This document shows positions 1 through 5,743 of a stretch of 11,842 nucleotides of DNA, in pieces; the first letter of the stretch is position 1, and each line of letters starts with the position of its first letter. Source of the stretch: Chloroflexota bacterium (GTDB taxonomy: Bacteria > Chloroflexota > Anaerolineae > UBA3071); NCBI GenBank assembly GCA_014383605.1, contig JACNHM010000222.1:1-11842 (forward strand), read 5' to 3'. The notes below the pieces were generated by a model. That model had not been told where the DNA came from, searched no databases, and saw nothing but the letters and a program-made list of their open reading frames with translations. Both the position numbers and the translations under genes were made by a program.

Positions 1-367
1 CGATCAGCGGTTCTTCCAGGTGCAGGACGCCGCTCAGGAAGGCCTCGAATTGCGCCTGCAGCATGCGGTGGGCCAGGTCCACGTCTCCGCTGGCCTGGGT
101 GGCCTGCCTGATCGCTTGCAGGTCGGACCTGGGGTACTGGCAGGCGCAGCCGGCCAGGATGCCCCTGCTTCTTTGCTCATCCACCAGGGCCTCCAGCCGT
201 TCCATGGCCTGCCGGGACCAGGCGATGACCTCACGGCGACTGGAACGGGATGATAGCCCTTCGCTGCCTTGCATCACCCTCTGGCGGATGTCTGCGCCGG
301 CCAACGCGTCCAGGCCACGGGAGAGTTTGGCCAGCCAGGCCTGTTCGAAATCGTGTGCTTCGGCCAT
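1..367 (-). CDS. Uncharacterised protein with a GCACQYP motif, 3' end cut by the window
   Basis: The reading frame opens at ATG 365-367 and stays open for 122 codons to the left edge, so only the N-terminal part is present. The start follows a GAGAGG ribosome binding site. The product is soluble and mostly helical by appearance, with an Arg/Ser-rich stretch around residues 40-52 and a paired-cysteine motif, Gly-Cys-Ala-Cys-Gln-Tyr-Pro, at residues 73-79 (C74 and C76). No membrane segment or signal peptide is visible. It sits 11 bases downstream of the MFS transporter gene and is probably co-transcribed with it. From memory the pattern resembles cysteine-containing uncharacterised bacterial proteins of roughly 200 residues (possibly DUF6144), but I cannot verify this. 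The cysteines could bind a metal or be redox active; that is only inference. No function is assigned. Confidence 0.75.
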   Translation of the reverse strand, partial: MAEAHDFEQAWLAKLSRGLDALAGADIRQRVMQGSEGLSSRSSRREVIAWSRQAMERLEALVDEQRSRGILAGCACQYPRSDLQAIRQATQASGDVDLAHRMLQAQFEAFLSGVLHLEEPLI

Positions 368-378
368 CTGACATCCTC

Positions 379-1629
379 TCAGGGCATGACTGTGGCTGGC
401 TGCGCTTCCTCGGCACCGGGGGCAAAACGGGCCTGAGTTTTGACGTGCAGGACGTAGAACCCGGCGGCGGCCACGGCGGAGATGATCCCCGCCGCGTACC
501 AGACCCAGTTGGGGTCGTAGTTGTCCAGGATCAGGCCGGCGGCCCAGGGCCCCACGGACGCCGGGATCGTCCAGGCCAGGCCGAACACGGCCATGTAGCG
601 CCCGCGCATATCTTCCGGAGCGAAACGGGCCACCAGGGCTTGCCCCACCGGCATCTCGATCATCTCGCCCACGGTGATGAGCAGAATGGCCACCACAAAG
701 AGCCAGTAAGCGGAAACAAAGCCGTACATGGTGAACCCTACCAGGTAGAACAGGGTTCCCACCATCATCATCAGCATCGGCGAGTACTTGCTGACCCGCC
801 GGGTCACCCAGAATTGCAGCAACACCACCGTTGCGGCGTCCAGGCTCAATATGAAGCCGTATCCCTGCGGAGACACACCGTGCACATCGCGCAGGTACAC
901 GGAGAGGGTGTTGTACATCTGCTGGTAGACGACCAGCATGAGCATGGATGTGGCCAGGAAGGCCACGTACATCTTGTCGGCGAGGACGAGACGATACCCG
1001 CCCAGCGTTTTCAAGAAGGTTTCCTGCCGCTGCTCTGCCGTTGCCTCCGGTTTCGTCTCCGGCACCAGCCGGTACACGATGGCCGCGGTGATCAAACTGG
1101 CCACGGCGTCGAGGACGAACAGCAGCAGATAGGATCTGGCGGCCAGAAGCCCGCCGATGGTAGGGCCGATGATCCAGGCCAGGTTGCCGGCTACCCGGAT
1201 GATGCCGTAGCCTTCGGCGCGTTTCTCTTCCGGCAGCAGGTCGGCGACCATGGCCTGACGCGCCGGCCCGCCGACGTTGGAAAGCAATCCCACGACGACG
1301 GCCAAGGAGTAGAACACGGACAACTGGTTGACGAGGCCCATGGACACGCTGCTGAGGGCGCTGAACACCAGCCCGAAGAGCACCATGCCCCGCCGCCCCA
1401 GCCGGTCGGTCAGCGCGCCGCCCATCATGCTGCCCAAGAGGCCCGAGATGGAGAAGATGGCAAACAGCACCCCGGCCTGCGTCATGCCGACGTCGAACTT
1501 CTCGGTGACGTACAGGGCGAAAAAGGGGTATATCAGGGTTCCACCGATGCGGTCTATGAAGGCGGCGATAACCAACGCCCAGAACCGCGGGGGAAACTCT
1601 TGATAGGTGTTCCTTATCCGATGCAGCAT
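379..1629 (-). CDS. MFS transporter, drug-efflux type
   Basis: This is a 416-residue inner-membrane protein of the major facilitator superfamily, the usual length for a 12-helix member. Successive hydrophobic segments run through the whole protein. The loop between helices 2 and 3 carries the MFS motif A, seen here as GGALTDRLGRRGM at about residues 67-79. A cytoplasmic, charged central loop (PETKPEATAEQRQE) separates the two six-helix halves. The C-terminal tail is short and soluble. The general look is that of MdtH-like or other proton-driven multidrug exporters, but the substrate cannot be read from the sequence. I chose ATG 1627-1629 because the hydrophobic protein begins just after it. 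In-frame starts further upstream, at 1662 and 1785, give an N-terminus that overlaps or abuts brnA and has no family-like character. No clear Shine-Dalgarno precedes 1629, so ATG 1662 remains possible. A GTTGTC/GACAAC inverted repeat (1636-1641 with 1651-1656) lies just upstream of the chosen start. Confidence 0.88.
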   Translation of the reverse strand: MLHRIRNTYQEFPPRFWALVIAAFIDRIGGTLIYPFFALYVTEKFDVGMTQAGVLFAIFSISGLLGSMMGGALTDRLGRRGMVLFGLVFSALSSVSMGLVNQLSVFYSLAVVVGLLSNVGGPARQAMVADLLPEEKRAEGYGIIRVAGNLAWIIGPTIGGLLAARSYLLLFVLDAVASLITAAIVYRLVPETKPEATAEQRQETFLKTLGGYRLVLADKMYVAFLATSMLMLVVYQQMYNTLSVYLRDVHGVSPQGYGFILSLDAATVVLLQFWVTRRVSKYSPMLMMMVGTLFYLVGFTMYGFVSAYWLFVVAILLITVGEMIEMPVGQALVARFAPEDMRGRYMAVFGLAWTIPASVGPWAAGLILDNYDPNWVWYAAGIISAVAAAGFYVLHVKTQARFAPGAEEAQPATVMP

Positions 1630-1672
1630 GATGTGGTTGTCGCAAGCGCGGACAACTGCCATGCCGGCATGA

Positions 1673-1963
1673 CTAAGCGGCGTGGACTGGTTGCTGATCT
1701 TTGTGCGCCTCGACGTAAATCCGTAGCGCCGCGCGCATCCGCTGCTCCCATCCGTCCTTCTGGGCACTGAACCACGCAAATACATCAGGGTCTACTTGCA
1801 TCGTAACGATCACTTGCGGCTGATGGGGTAGCCTAAGCGTAGAGCGAGCAAAAAAGTTGTCGTCAAGTGGCGGAATATCAGAGTAATCTATCTCTTCATC
1901 CGTCATTGCTTCCAACTTTCGCCAATCGGTTTGTGAGTGCTTGTTCGTATCTCTTTCGCTCAT
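1673..1963 (-). CDS. brnA: BrnA-type antitoxin
   Basis: This 96-residue protein is the antitoxin of a BrnT/BrnA type II toxin-antitoxin system. In that family BrnA neutralises the RelE-fold RNase BrnT and represses the operon through a ribbon-helix-helix DNA-binding domain. The N-terminal half shows the family pattern: a DW-x(6)-MTDEEID segment at about residues 13-26, then the acidic SDIPPLDDNFFARS. The C-terminal half (about 50-88) has the beta strand VIVTMQVDPDVFAWF followed by two helices, as expected for ribbon-helix-helix. ATG 1961-1963 is preceded by AAAGG at suitable spacing. An in-frame start at 2095 would add 44 unlike residues lying inside brnT, so I rejected it. The gene starts 68 bases inside the end of brnT, which implies translational coupling. 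It ends 43 bases before the chosen MFS start. Confidence 0.85.
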   Translation of the reverse strand: MSERDTNKHSQTDWRKLEAMTDEEIDYSDIPPLDDNFFARSTLRLPHQPQVIVTMQVDPDVFAWFSAQKDGWEQRMRAALRIYVEAHKDQQPVHAA

Positions 1964-2204
1964 GTCTGTTCGCCTTTCGTGCAGAAATGATGCGGATTGT
2001 ATCTTGTCGAGGTTCGGTAAACACAACAACGGCAACAATGTTCCGCAAGATGCCAATACCGATCCAACGATCTTCTCCGTAGTCTTCTCGCTCATCTAGC
2101 TCGACGAGCATTGGGCCGTTAAAGACCAGTGGAACATCCGCGAAGTCTATTTTGTGCCTACGGATGTTCACCGCATTCTTTTCCTCATCCCATTCAAACC
2201 GCAT
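1896..2204 (-). CDS. brnT: BrnT-type ribonuclease toxin
   Basis: This 102-residue protein has the hallmarks of the BrnT family, small RelE-like ribonucleases that block translation by cutting RNA. The N-terminus MRFEWDEEKNAVNIRRHKIDF is the typical BrnT opening. The centre holds the RWIGIGIL and VVVFTEP strands. The C-terminal signature IRIISARKANRHERKRYE lies at about residues 70-87, and the length is normal. ATG 2202-2204 follows a GAGGT ribosome binding site. Toxin precedes antitoxin, as is usual for this family. The C-terminal tail after RKRYE (residues 88-102) lies in the overlap with brnA and looks poorly constrained. Base composition is visibly AT-richer than the flanks: 29 of 60 bases are G/C at 1921-1980, against 44 of 60 at 2401-2460 in the nitrilase gene. 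This suggests horizontal acquisition. I see no convincing promoter in the 89 bases upstream. Confidence 0.87.
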   Translation of the reverse strand: MRFEWDEEKNAVNIRRHKIDFADVPLVFNGPMLVELDEREDYGEDRWIGIGILRNIVAVVVFTEPRQDTIRIISARKANRHERKRYEQALTNRLAKVGSNDG

Positions 2205-2269
2205 GTATCTGCTTACCTCGCTGTCACAGTTTTCTCTGAGTGCGTCTACTGCTTGTGTAAGCCCGCCAT

Positions 2270-2293
2270 CGCATCCCCAACCCGCGGGATGCG
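2270..2293 (-). terminator. Hairpin directly after the nitrilase stop codon
   Basis: CGCATCCC (2270-2277) and GGGATGCG (2286-2293) form a perfect 8-bp stem with an 8-base loop, immediately abutting the stop codon of the nitrilase gene. On the minus-strand transcript it would fold right at the end of the fdrA-nitrilase mRNA. There is no U tract after it, so it is not a classic intrinsic terminator. It could instead stabilise the 3' end, or be a fortuitous GC-rich stem. It also lies just upstream of brnT. Confidence 0.35.
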
Positions 2294-3163
2294 CTACCCA
2301 ATCTCAAATCGGGAGCTGGCCTCTTTGAGAATCCCCTCGTACAGCGCCAGGTTGCGATCCGCCAGGTGATCGAAGATCTGCGGGCTCTTGCTGCCCCAGG
2401 TCACGTAGCGTAGTGGGTCGGGGTCGAGCCGGGCGGCGATGATCTCCTCGCCGCCCCGGGCCTGGGCCAGCCGCCAGGCGATGGGGTTGACGATCATGCT
2501 GTGGCCGAAGTAGTAGCTGCCGCCAGCGTCGGGTCCCACGGCATTGGTGGCCACCACGTAGACGTGGTTGTCGTAGGCGCGGGCGGCGTTGGTGATGTGC
2601 CAGATGTCGAAGCTGCGCAGCAGGGCCGAGGGCCGCACGATGATCTCGGCGCCCTGCACCGCCAGCAGGCGGGAAAGCTCCGGGAAGTCGCCGTCGTAGC
2701 AGATGATCATGCCGATACTGCCCAGCGCGGTCTCGTACACCTCGGCGCGGGTGCCCACGGTCACCCAACCACCGCGATCCGCCCGTTCCAGCGGAAAGGG
2801 GTGCGTCTTGTCGTAGACGCCGATGATCTGGCCATCGGGGCCGATGAGTATGGACGAATTGTAGACCACGCCGCGCTGCGGCCCGCGGCGATACGAAGGC
2901 CAGACCACGTGCACGCCCAGCGCCCTGGCGGCGGCTTGCACGTCGCCGGTGATGCGTCCGGGGGCCTCGTCCACCAGATCCCATAGCTCGTCGGCATCCA
3001 AACCGGTCACAAAGCTGGTGGTCACCGTCTCCGGAAAGACGACCAACTCGGCCTCGTATTCGCGGACTGCTTTCTCCAGCCAGGCGATGCCCTTGTCCAC
3101 GTTGGCTTGCACGTCGTTGGGTGTGACGGCGATCTGCACGCAGGCAGCGGTGAATTCGTTCAT
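2294..3163 (-). CDS. Nitrilase-superfamily carbon-nitrogen hydrolase
   Basis: This 289-residue cytoplasmic enzyme belongs to the nitrilase superfamily, whose members hydrolyse C-N bonds of nitriles, amides or N-carbamoyl compounds. The full catalytic triad is visible: Glu45 in VVFPE, Lys119 in GVYDKTHPF and Cys155 in MIICYDGDFPE. The last motif is the conserved nucleophile elbow of the family. The conserved asparagine-containing YNSSILIGPDG (about 101-111) and the late NHVYVVATNAVG (about 199-210) also fit. Length and motifs favour the aliphatic amidase, N-carbamoyl amidase and beta-ureidopropionase-like branches over true nitrilases, but the substrate is not readable. ATG 3161-3163 follows an AAAGGA site. 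The gene is the second of a unit, 66 bases after fdrA, with a repeat-derived hairpin between them. Partnership with an FdrA-like protein suggests a role in degrading an amide or carbamoyl nitrogen compound (inference). Confidence 0.9.
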   Translation of the reverse strand: MNEFTAACVQIAVTPNDVQANVDKGIAWLEKAVREYEAELVVFPETVTTSFVTGLDADELWDLVDEAPGRITGDVQAAARALGVHVVWPSYRRGPQRGVVYNSSILIGPDGQIIGVYDKTHPFPLERADRGGWVTVGTRAEVYETALGSIGMIICYDGDFPELSRLLAVQGAEIIVRPSALLRSFDIWHITNAARAYDNHVYVVATNAVGPDAGGSYYFGHSMIVNPIAWRLAQARGGEEIIAARLDPDPLRYVTWGSKSPQIFDHLADRNLALYEGILKEASSRFEIG

Positions 3164-3187
3164 CTCGCATCATTCCTTTCCGGCTGG

Positions 3188-3229
3188 ATACTGGGTATTG
3201 ACCAGTACCCAATATCCAATACCCAATAT
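3188..3229. repeat. Degenerate heptanucleotide array forming a hairpin between fdrA and the nitrilase gene
   Basis: On the minus strand the spacer reads as heptads in register: ATTGGGT (3221-3227), ATTGGAT (3214-3220), ATTGGGT (3207-3213) and ACTGGTC (3200-3206). In addition, 3188-3200 and 3217-3229 are inverted repeats. In the minus-strand transcript they give a 13-bp stem with one G-U wobble and a 16-base loop. The structure starts directly after the fdrA stop codon (3230-3232) and ends 24 bases before the nitrilase ATG, so it could affect differential expression or mRNA decay within the unit. Confidence 0.75.
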
Positions 3230-4957
3230 CTACCCACGCCTCATCCTCTCCAGAATCCCCATCAACCTCTCGTCCCCACCTGCCGGAGGCCGCCAATCCA
3301 CCTGGACGACCGGCGCACCCTGGGCCGTCAGGCTCTCGGCGAACGATTCCAGGCCGACGTTGATGGCCGCAAGAGGCCTGTGCAGCACAGCCAGATCTAC
3401 GGATTGCGGATTGCGGATTGCGGATTGCGGATTGAGGGACTGGAGCAGGCGGCCAGTGTAGCGGACGGCTGCCTCATTGCTGGTATACACCTGAGCTCTC
3501 GCTTTTTCGAGTTGCCGCACCTGGGCCTCCAAGTCCTGCGGGTCCTCGTCGGTGCCGACCACGACGGCGACCACCTGCAGGTAGCGTCCGGCTGCGGCGG
3601 CCCGCGCCCGTGCGCTGGCGATGGCCGGGGCCAGTTCGCCGGCCGGGTCGGGGTGCGCGCCGTAGCCCAGCACCACGTCCAGCAGGATCACGGCCACTTC
3701 CGGGTCGTCGGCCTCCTGTTGCAGCCGCCGGAGGCGCAGGTCGTTGTCCATCATGGGGTGCAAACGGCCGACGGTGAATTCGTCCTCGCCCAGGTCCACG
3801 ATGGTGTGCTCCTGGCTGACCAGCGAGCTGGCCAGGCGATGCTTTTTGTCCAGGGGGACGTTGGAGTAGACGGCGGGCAGGTAGTCTTGCAGGATGAGCA
3901 GGGCCTCGTAGGCCAGCGTGCCGCCGGAGAAGAGGCCCCGCAGGTAGCGCTGCCCCGGCGCGCAACGATCCAGGCCAGTCGCCTTCTCAGTGTCTTCCGT
4001 CCTTCGTCCTTCGTCCTTCGTCAGGCGCACCGCCCACTCCGCCGCCTCGTCCAAGGTGCTGGCAAAATACAGATTGTCCACCTGCCGGGAGGGAGGGGCA
4101 TAGCCGATGAAATCCACCACCACCGGCTTGCCCGCCGAGCGGGCAGCGCGCAGCAACTCGTCGGCGACGGTGGGCGACGGCGGCTTGGAGACGAGCACGA
4201 TGACCTGCGTGTCGGGGTCGCGGCGGAGGAGATCGAGGCCCTGGCGGGCGGTCACCGCGCCCACGGCCTGGGAGAGATCACGCCCGCCGGTGCCCAGCCC
4301 GTGAGTGACGCCGCTCCCCAACTGGTGGATGCGGCTGCTCACCTGCTGCAGGCCCGTTCCCGAGGCGGCGACCAGCCCGATGGGCCCCCGCCGCACGCGG
4401 TTGGCAAAGCCCAATCCCACGCCGTTGACCATGGCTGTGCCGCAATCCGGCCCCATGACCAGCAAGCCCTTCTCGGCGGCTGTTTGTTTGAGGGCGACCT
4501 CATCGTCCAGGGCGACGTTGTCGCTGTAGAGGAAGACGTTCTTGTCCCACCGCAACGCCTGGCGGGCCACGCCGGCGGCATAGCGGCCGGGCACGGAGAC
4601 GAGCACCCACTGGGCGTCGGGCAGCATCTGGACAGCGGTTTCCAGGCTCTGGGGGCGGTATTCCTGCTCGATGCCTGGCCGGCGTCGGGTGAGGAGTTCG
4701 TCTACCTGGTCCAGGGCAATCTGGGCTGCGGACTCGTCGGCGGCCCGGACGACGATGAGCAGGTCATCCGGTACGGCGGCCTGGGCTGCTGGCGTCAGCA
4801 AGTCGCTCTGGGCCAGGATGTCCTTGTTGGCCTCGGTGCCCATCACCACGCCGGCGTCGAGGATGTTGGGCAGGGCAGCCAGGGAGCGCTGCAACTGCAT
4901 GAGGACTACGGAGTCGTAATAGGCGCCGCAGCGGATCTCCACTTTGGTTACGGCCAT
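3230..4957 (-). CDS. fdrA: FdrA-like (AllF-like) CoA-binding protein
   Basis: This 575-residue protein looks like FdrA, a relative of succinyl-CoA synthetase subunits. E. coli FdrA (AllF) is one of three proteins reported to make up oxamic transcarbamylase in allantoin breakdown. The N-terminal domain (about 1-95) opens with VEIRCGAYYDSVVLMQLQ and contains GVVMGTEANKDIL, typical of FdrA. A CoA-binding Rossmann-type domain follows, with VMGPDCGTAMVNG (about 167-179), AASGTGLQQVSSRI and GLGTGGRDLS (about 220-229). The ligase-CoA-like half begins at LRGLFSGGTLAYEALL (about 339-354). The C-terminus holds NVGLESFAESL and VVQVDWRPPAGGD, as in the family. ATG 4955-4957 is preferred over the adjacent TTG because GGGAG lies five bases upstream of it. 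Two heptamer arrays add residues at about 312-325 and 509-520, making the protein slightly longer than E. coli FdrA (about 555). AllG- and AllH-like partners are not seen nearby. Confidence 0.88.
   Translation of the reverse strand: MAVTKVEIRCGAYYDSVVLMQLQRSLAALPNILDAGVVMGTEANKDILAQSDLLTPAAQAAVPDDLLIVVRAADESAAQIALDQVDELLTRRRPGIEQEYRPQSLETAVQMLPDAQWVLVSVPGRYAAGVARQALRWDKNVFLYSDNVALDDEVALKQTAAEKGLLVMGPDCGTAMVNGVGLGFANRVRRGPIGLVAASGTGLQQVSSRIHQLGSGVTHGLGTGGRDLSQAVGAVTARQGLDLLRRDPDTQVIVLVSKPPSPTVADELLRAARSAGKPVVVDFIGYAPPSRQVDNLYFASTLDEAAEWAVRLTKDEGRRTEDTEKATGLDRCAPGQRYLRGLFSGGTLAYEALLILQDYLPAVYSNVPLDKKHRLASSLVSQEHTIVDLGEDEFTVGRLHPMMDNDLRLRRLQQEADDPEVAVILLDVVLGYGAHPDPAGELAPAIASARARAAAAGRYLQVVAVVVGTDEDPQDLEAQVRQLEKARAQVYTSNEAAVRYTGRLLQSLNPQSAIRNPQSVDLAVLHRPLAAINVGLESFAESLTAQGAPVVQVDWRPPAGGDERLMGILERMRRG
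3400..3434. repeat. Five perfect tandem copies of CGGATTG inside fdrA
   Basis: The heptamer CGGATTG is repeated exactly five times without interruption. It lies within the fdrA frame, where the complementary strand encodes NPQSAIRNPQS. Seven bases is not a multiple of three, but each three-copy block adds seven codons, and here the array keeps the frame open. The encoded stretch (residues about 509-520) has no FdrA-like character and falls between VRYTGRLLQSL and VDLAVLHRPLAAINVGLESF, probably a surface loop. The array resembles the short tandemly repeated repetitive (STRR) heptamers known from cyanobacteria and other large bacterial genomes. Confidence 0.9.
3998..4022. repeat. Tandem CGTCCTT heptamers inside fdrA
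   Basis: Three perfect copies of CGTCCTT (3998-4004, 4005-4011, 4012-4018) are followed by a partial CGTC (4019-4022). They are preceded by a decayed copy, TGTCTTC (3991-3997). The minus strand reads through in frame as TKDEGRRTEDTEK (FdrA residues about 313-325). This lies between the end of the CoA-binding half and the conserved LRGLFSGGTLAYEALL, a natural inter-domain linker. The unit differs from the CGGATTG array 560 bases away. Confidence 0.88.
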
Positions 4958-5131
4958 CAAAACTCCCAGGATTCAGCTAACCGTGCTGCAGAACGACTTT
5001 CTGAAGCGCCCCCTTGGGGTGCGGGTCGCCGAGAGCACAATCTGACGACAGCCGACTCAAAACGACAACAGACGTTGCCAGTGGACACAGTGGTGAGGAG
5101 CACAAGTAGGACGTCCGCTCTCTGGCGGACG
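4958..5131 (-). promoter_or_regulatory. Long structured 5' leader of fdrA
   Basis: The promoter at 5138-5166 would start transcription near 5131, leaving about 170 untranslated bases before ATG 4957. Two stems stand out. GTCCGC (5113-5118) pairs with GCGGAC (5125-5130) in a 6-bp stem at the very start of the transcript. GCGCCCC (5006-5012) pairs with GGGGTGC (5016-5022) in a 7-bp stem, with one G-U pair and a 3-base loop. I recognise no known riboswitch, T-box or attenuator, and there is no U tract. No convincing gene lies in the 317 bases between fdrA and the small gene ending at 5275. Confidence 0.5.
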
Positions 5132-5137
5132 GTTGCG

Positions 5138-5166
5138 AGTATACCATACGCTTGCAGCCATGTCAA
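5138..5166 (-). promoter_or_regulatory. Sigma-70-type promoter of the fdrA-nitrilase unit
   Basis: On the minus strand a perfect -35 box TTGACA (5161-5166) is followed, after exactly 17 bases, by TATACT (5138-5143), five of six matches to the -10 consensus. The predicted start is near 5131. It points into the fdrA leader and lies downstream of the stop codon of the small gene at 5275-5628, so the fdrA unit is transcribed separately. Confidence 0.85.
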
Positions 5167-5274
5167 CTGCCATGCGCTGTCCGGGGCGTGCGCGGCAAGC
5201 CCGAGGATGCTTGAGGAGAAGCGACCTCCACGTCGCCTGGCCCAAAGGGGGAAGTCCTGGGGTGTTCCGCCTGC

Positions 5275-5628
5275 TCAGGAGGCGATCAGAGGCGATTCTG
5301 CGAGGATGGCGAACCAACCGAAGCGTTCCTCGCCGCGGATGGTGTAGCCGGCCATAGCATCTCGGGTCTCCGTGAACAGGTAGCCGCGGTACAGTTGGCT
5401 GTGTTCGGTGAAATGAATGATGAAACTGATCCGGTGAACGTCAACGCTGATGCTGTCCACGGGGTAGGGCTGGCCGCTGGCGTCGGCATAGCGGCCGACC
5501 AGGGTGATCACCGGGTTTTCCGAGTTCTCAACCTCTTCCTCCACGCATTCCAGCACCAATTTGCCTTTAAGGCCATCGTGGTTCATCAACCAGGTACCGC
5601 CGAACTCGCTGACTCCTACGATAAGCAT
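5275..5628 (-). CDS. Small predicted beta-rich (avidin/lipocalin-like) protein of unknown function
   Basis: This 117-residue protein has a strong start: AAGGAG sits seven bases before ATG 5626-5628, and a promoter lies about 60 bases further up. No signal peptide or membrane segment is obvious. The sequence reads as alternating beta strands: GGTWLMNHDGLKGKLVLECV (about 10-29), VITLVGRYADASGQPYPV (about 40-57), HRISFIIHF, QLYRGYLFTETRDAMAGYTI (about 78-97) and FGWFAIL near the end. The order GTW near the start, G-x-Y, a hydrophobic strand, Y-x-G-Y-L-F, M-A-G and a final G-W-x-A resembles small antiparallel beta barrels such as avidin- and lipocalin-like proteins of unknown function. The fold call is inference and no ligand can be named. 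The gene appears monocistronic. A GCGAC/GTCGC stem (5221-5225 with 5232-5236) lies about 40 bases past its stop. Confidence 0.8.
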   Translation of the reverse strand: MLIVGVSEFGGTWLMNHDGLKGKLVLECVEEEVENSENPVITLVGRYADASGQPYPVDSISVDVHRISFIIHFTEHSQLYRGYLFTETRDAMAGYTIRGEERFGWFAILAESPLIAS

Positions 5629-5686
5629 CGTACACTCCTTCTCAAAAAAGGTTTGTGTTGCCTGTATGTTCCTGCCATCGCCGCCA

Positions 5687-5714
5687 ATTATACCACAAAA
5701 GCCAAAACTGCGAA
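5687..5714 (-). promoter_or_regulatory. Probable promoter of the small beta-rich protein gene
   Basis: On the minus strand a perfect TATAAT (5687-5692) lies 16 bases downstream of TTCGCA (5709-5714), a four-of-six match to the -35 box. The start would fall near 5680, leaving a leader of about 50 bases that ends in the AAGGAG site. The 115-base gap holding it is clearly more AT-rich than the genes on either side. Confidence 0.65.
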
Positions 5715-5743
5715 AGTTTACCGCTTATCAGCAGGAGCACCGA

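Noticed and set aside
250..1770. Open reading frame of about 506 codons on the plus strand
   Set aside because: It is antisense to the MFS gene and brnA. Its product is rich in His, Gly, Gln and Arg with no domain or membrane pattern, as expected of the opposite strand of a GC-rich gene.
3400..4022. CRISPR array
   Set aside because: The repeats are 7-base units in direct contact with no spacers, and two different units are involved.
4957..5166. Possible 69-codon leader peptide on the minus strand upstream of fdrA
   Set aside because: Its TTG start is inside the -35 box of the fdrA promoter, so it cannot be translated from that transcript in full, and it has no ribosome binding site or attenuator-like codon run.
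3107..5347. Open reading frame of about 746 codons on the plus strand
   Set aside because: It covers fdrA, the fdrA promoter and part of the small gene in antisense. The product shows no recognisable motif, while the minus-strand frame reads clearly as FdrA. Its openness follows from base composition.
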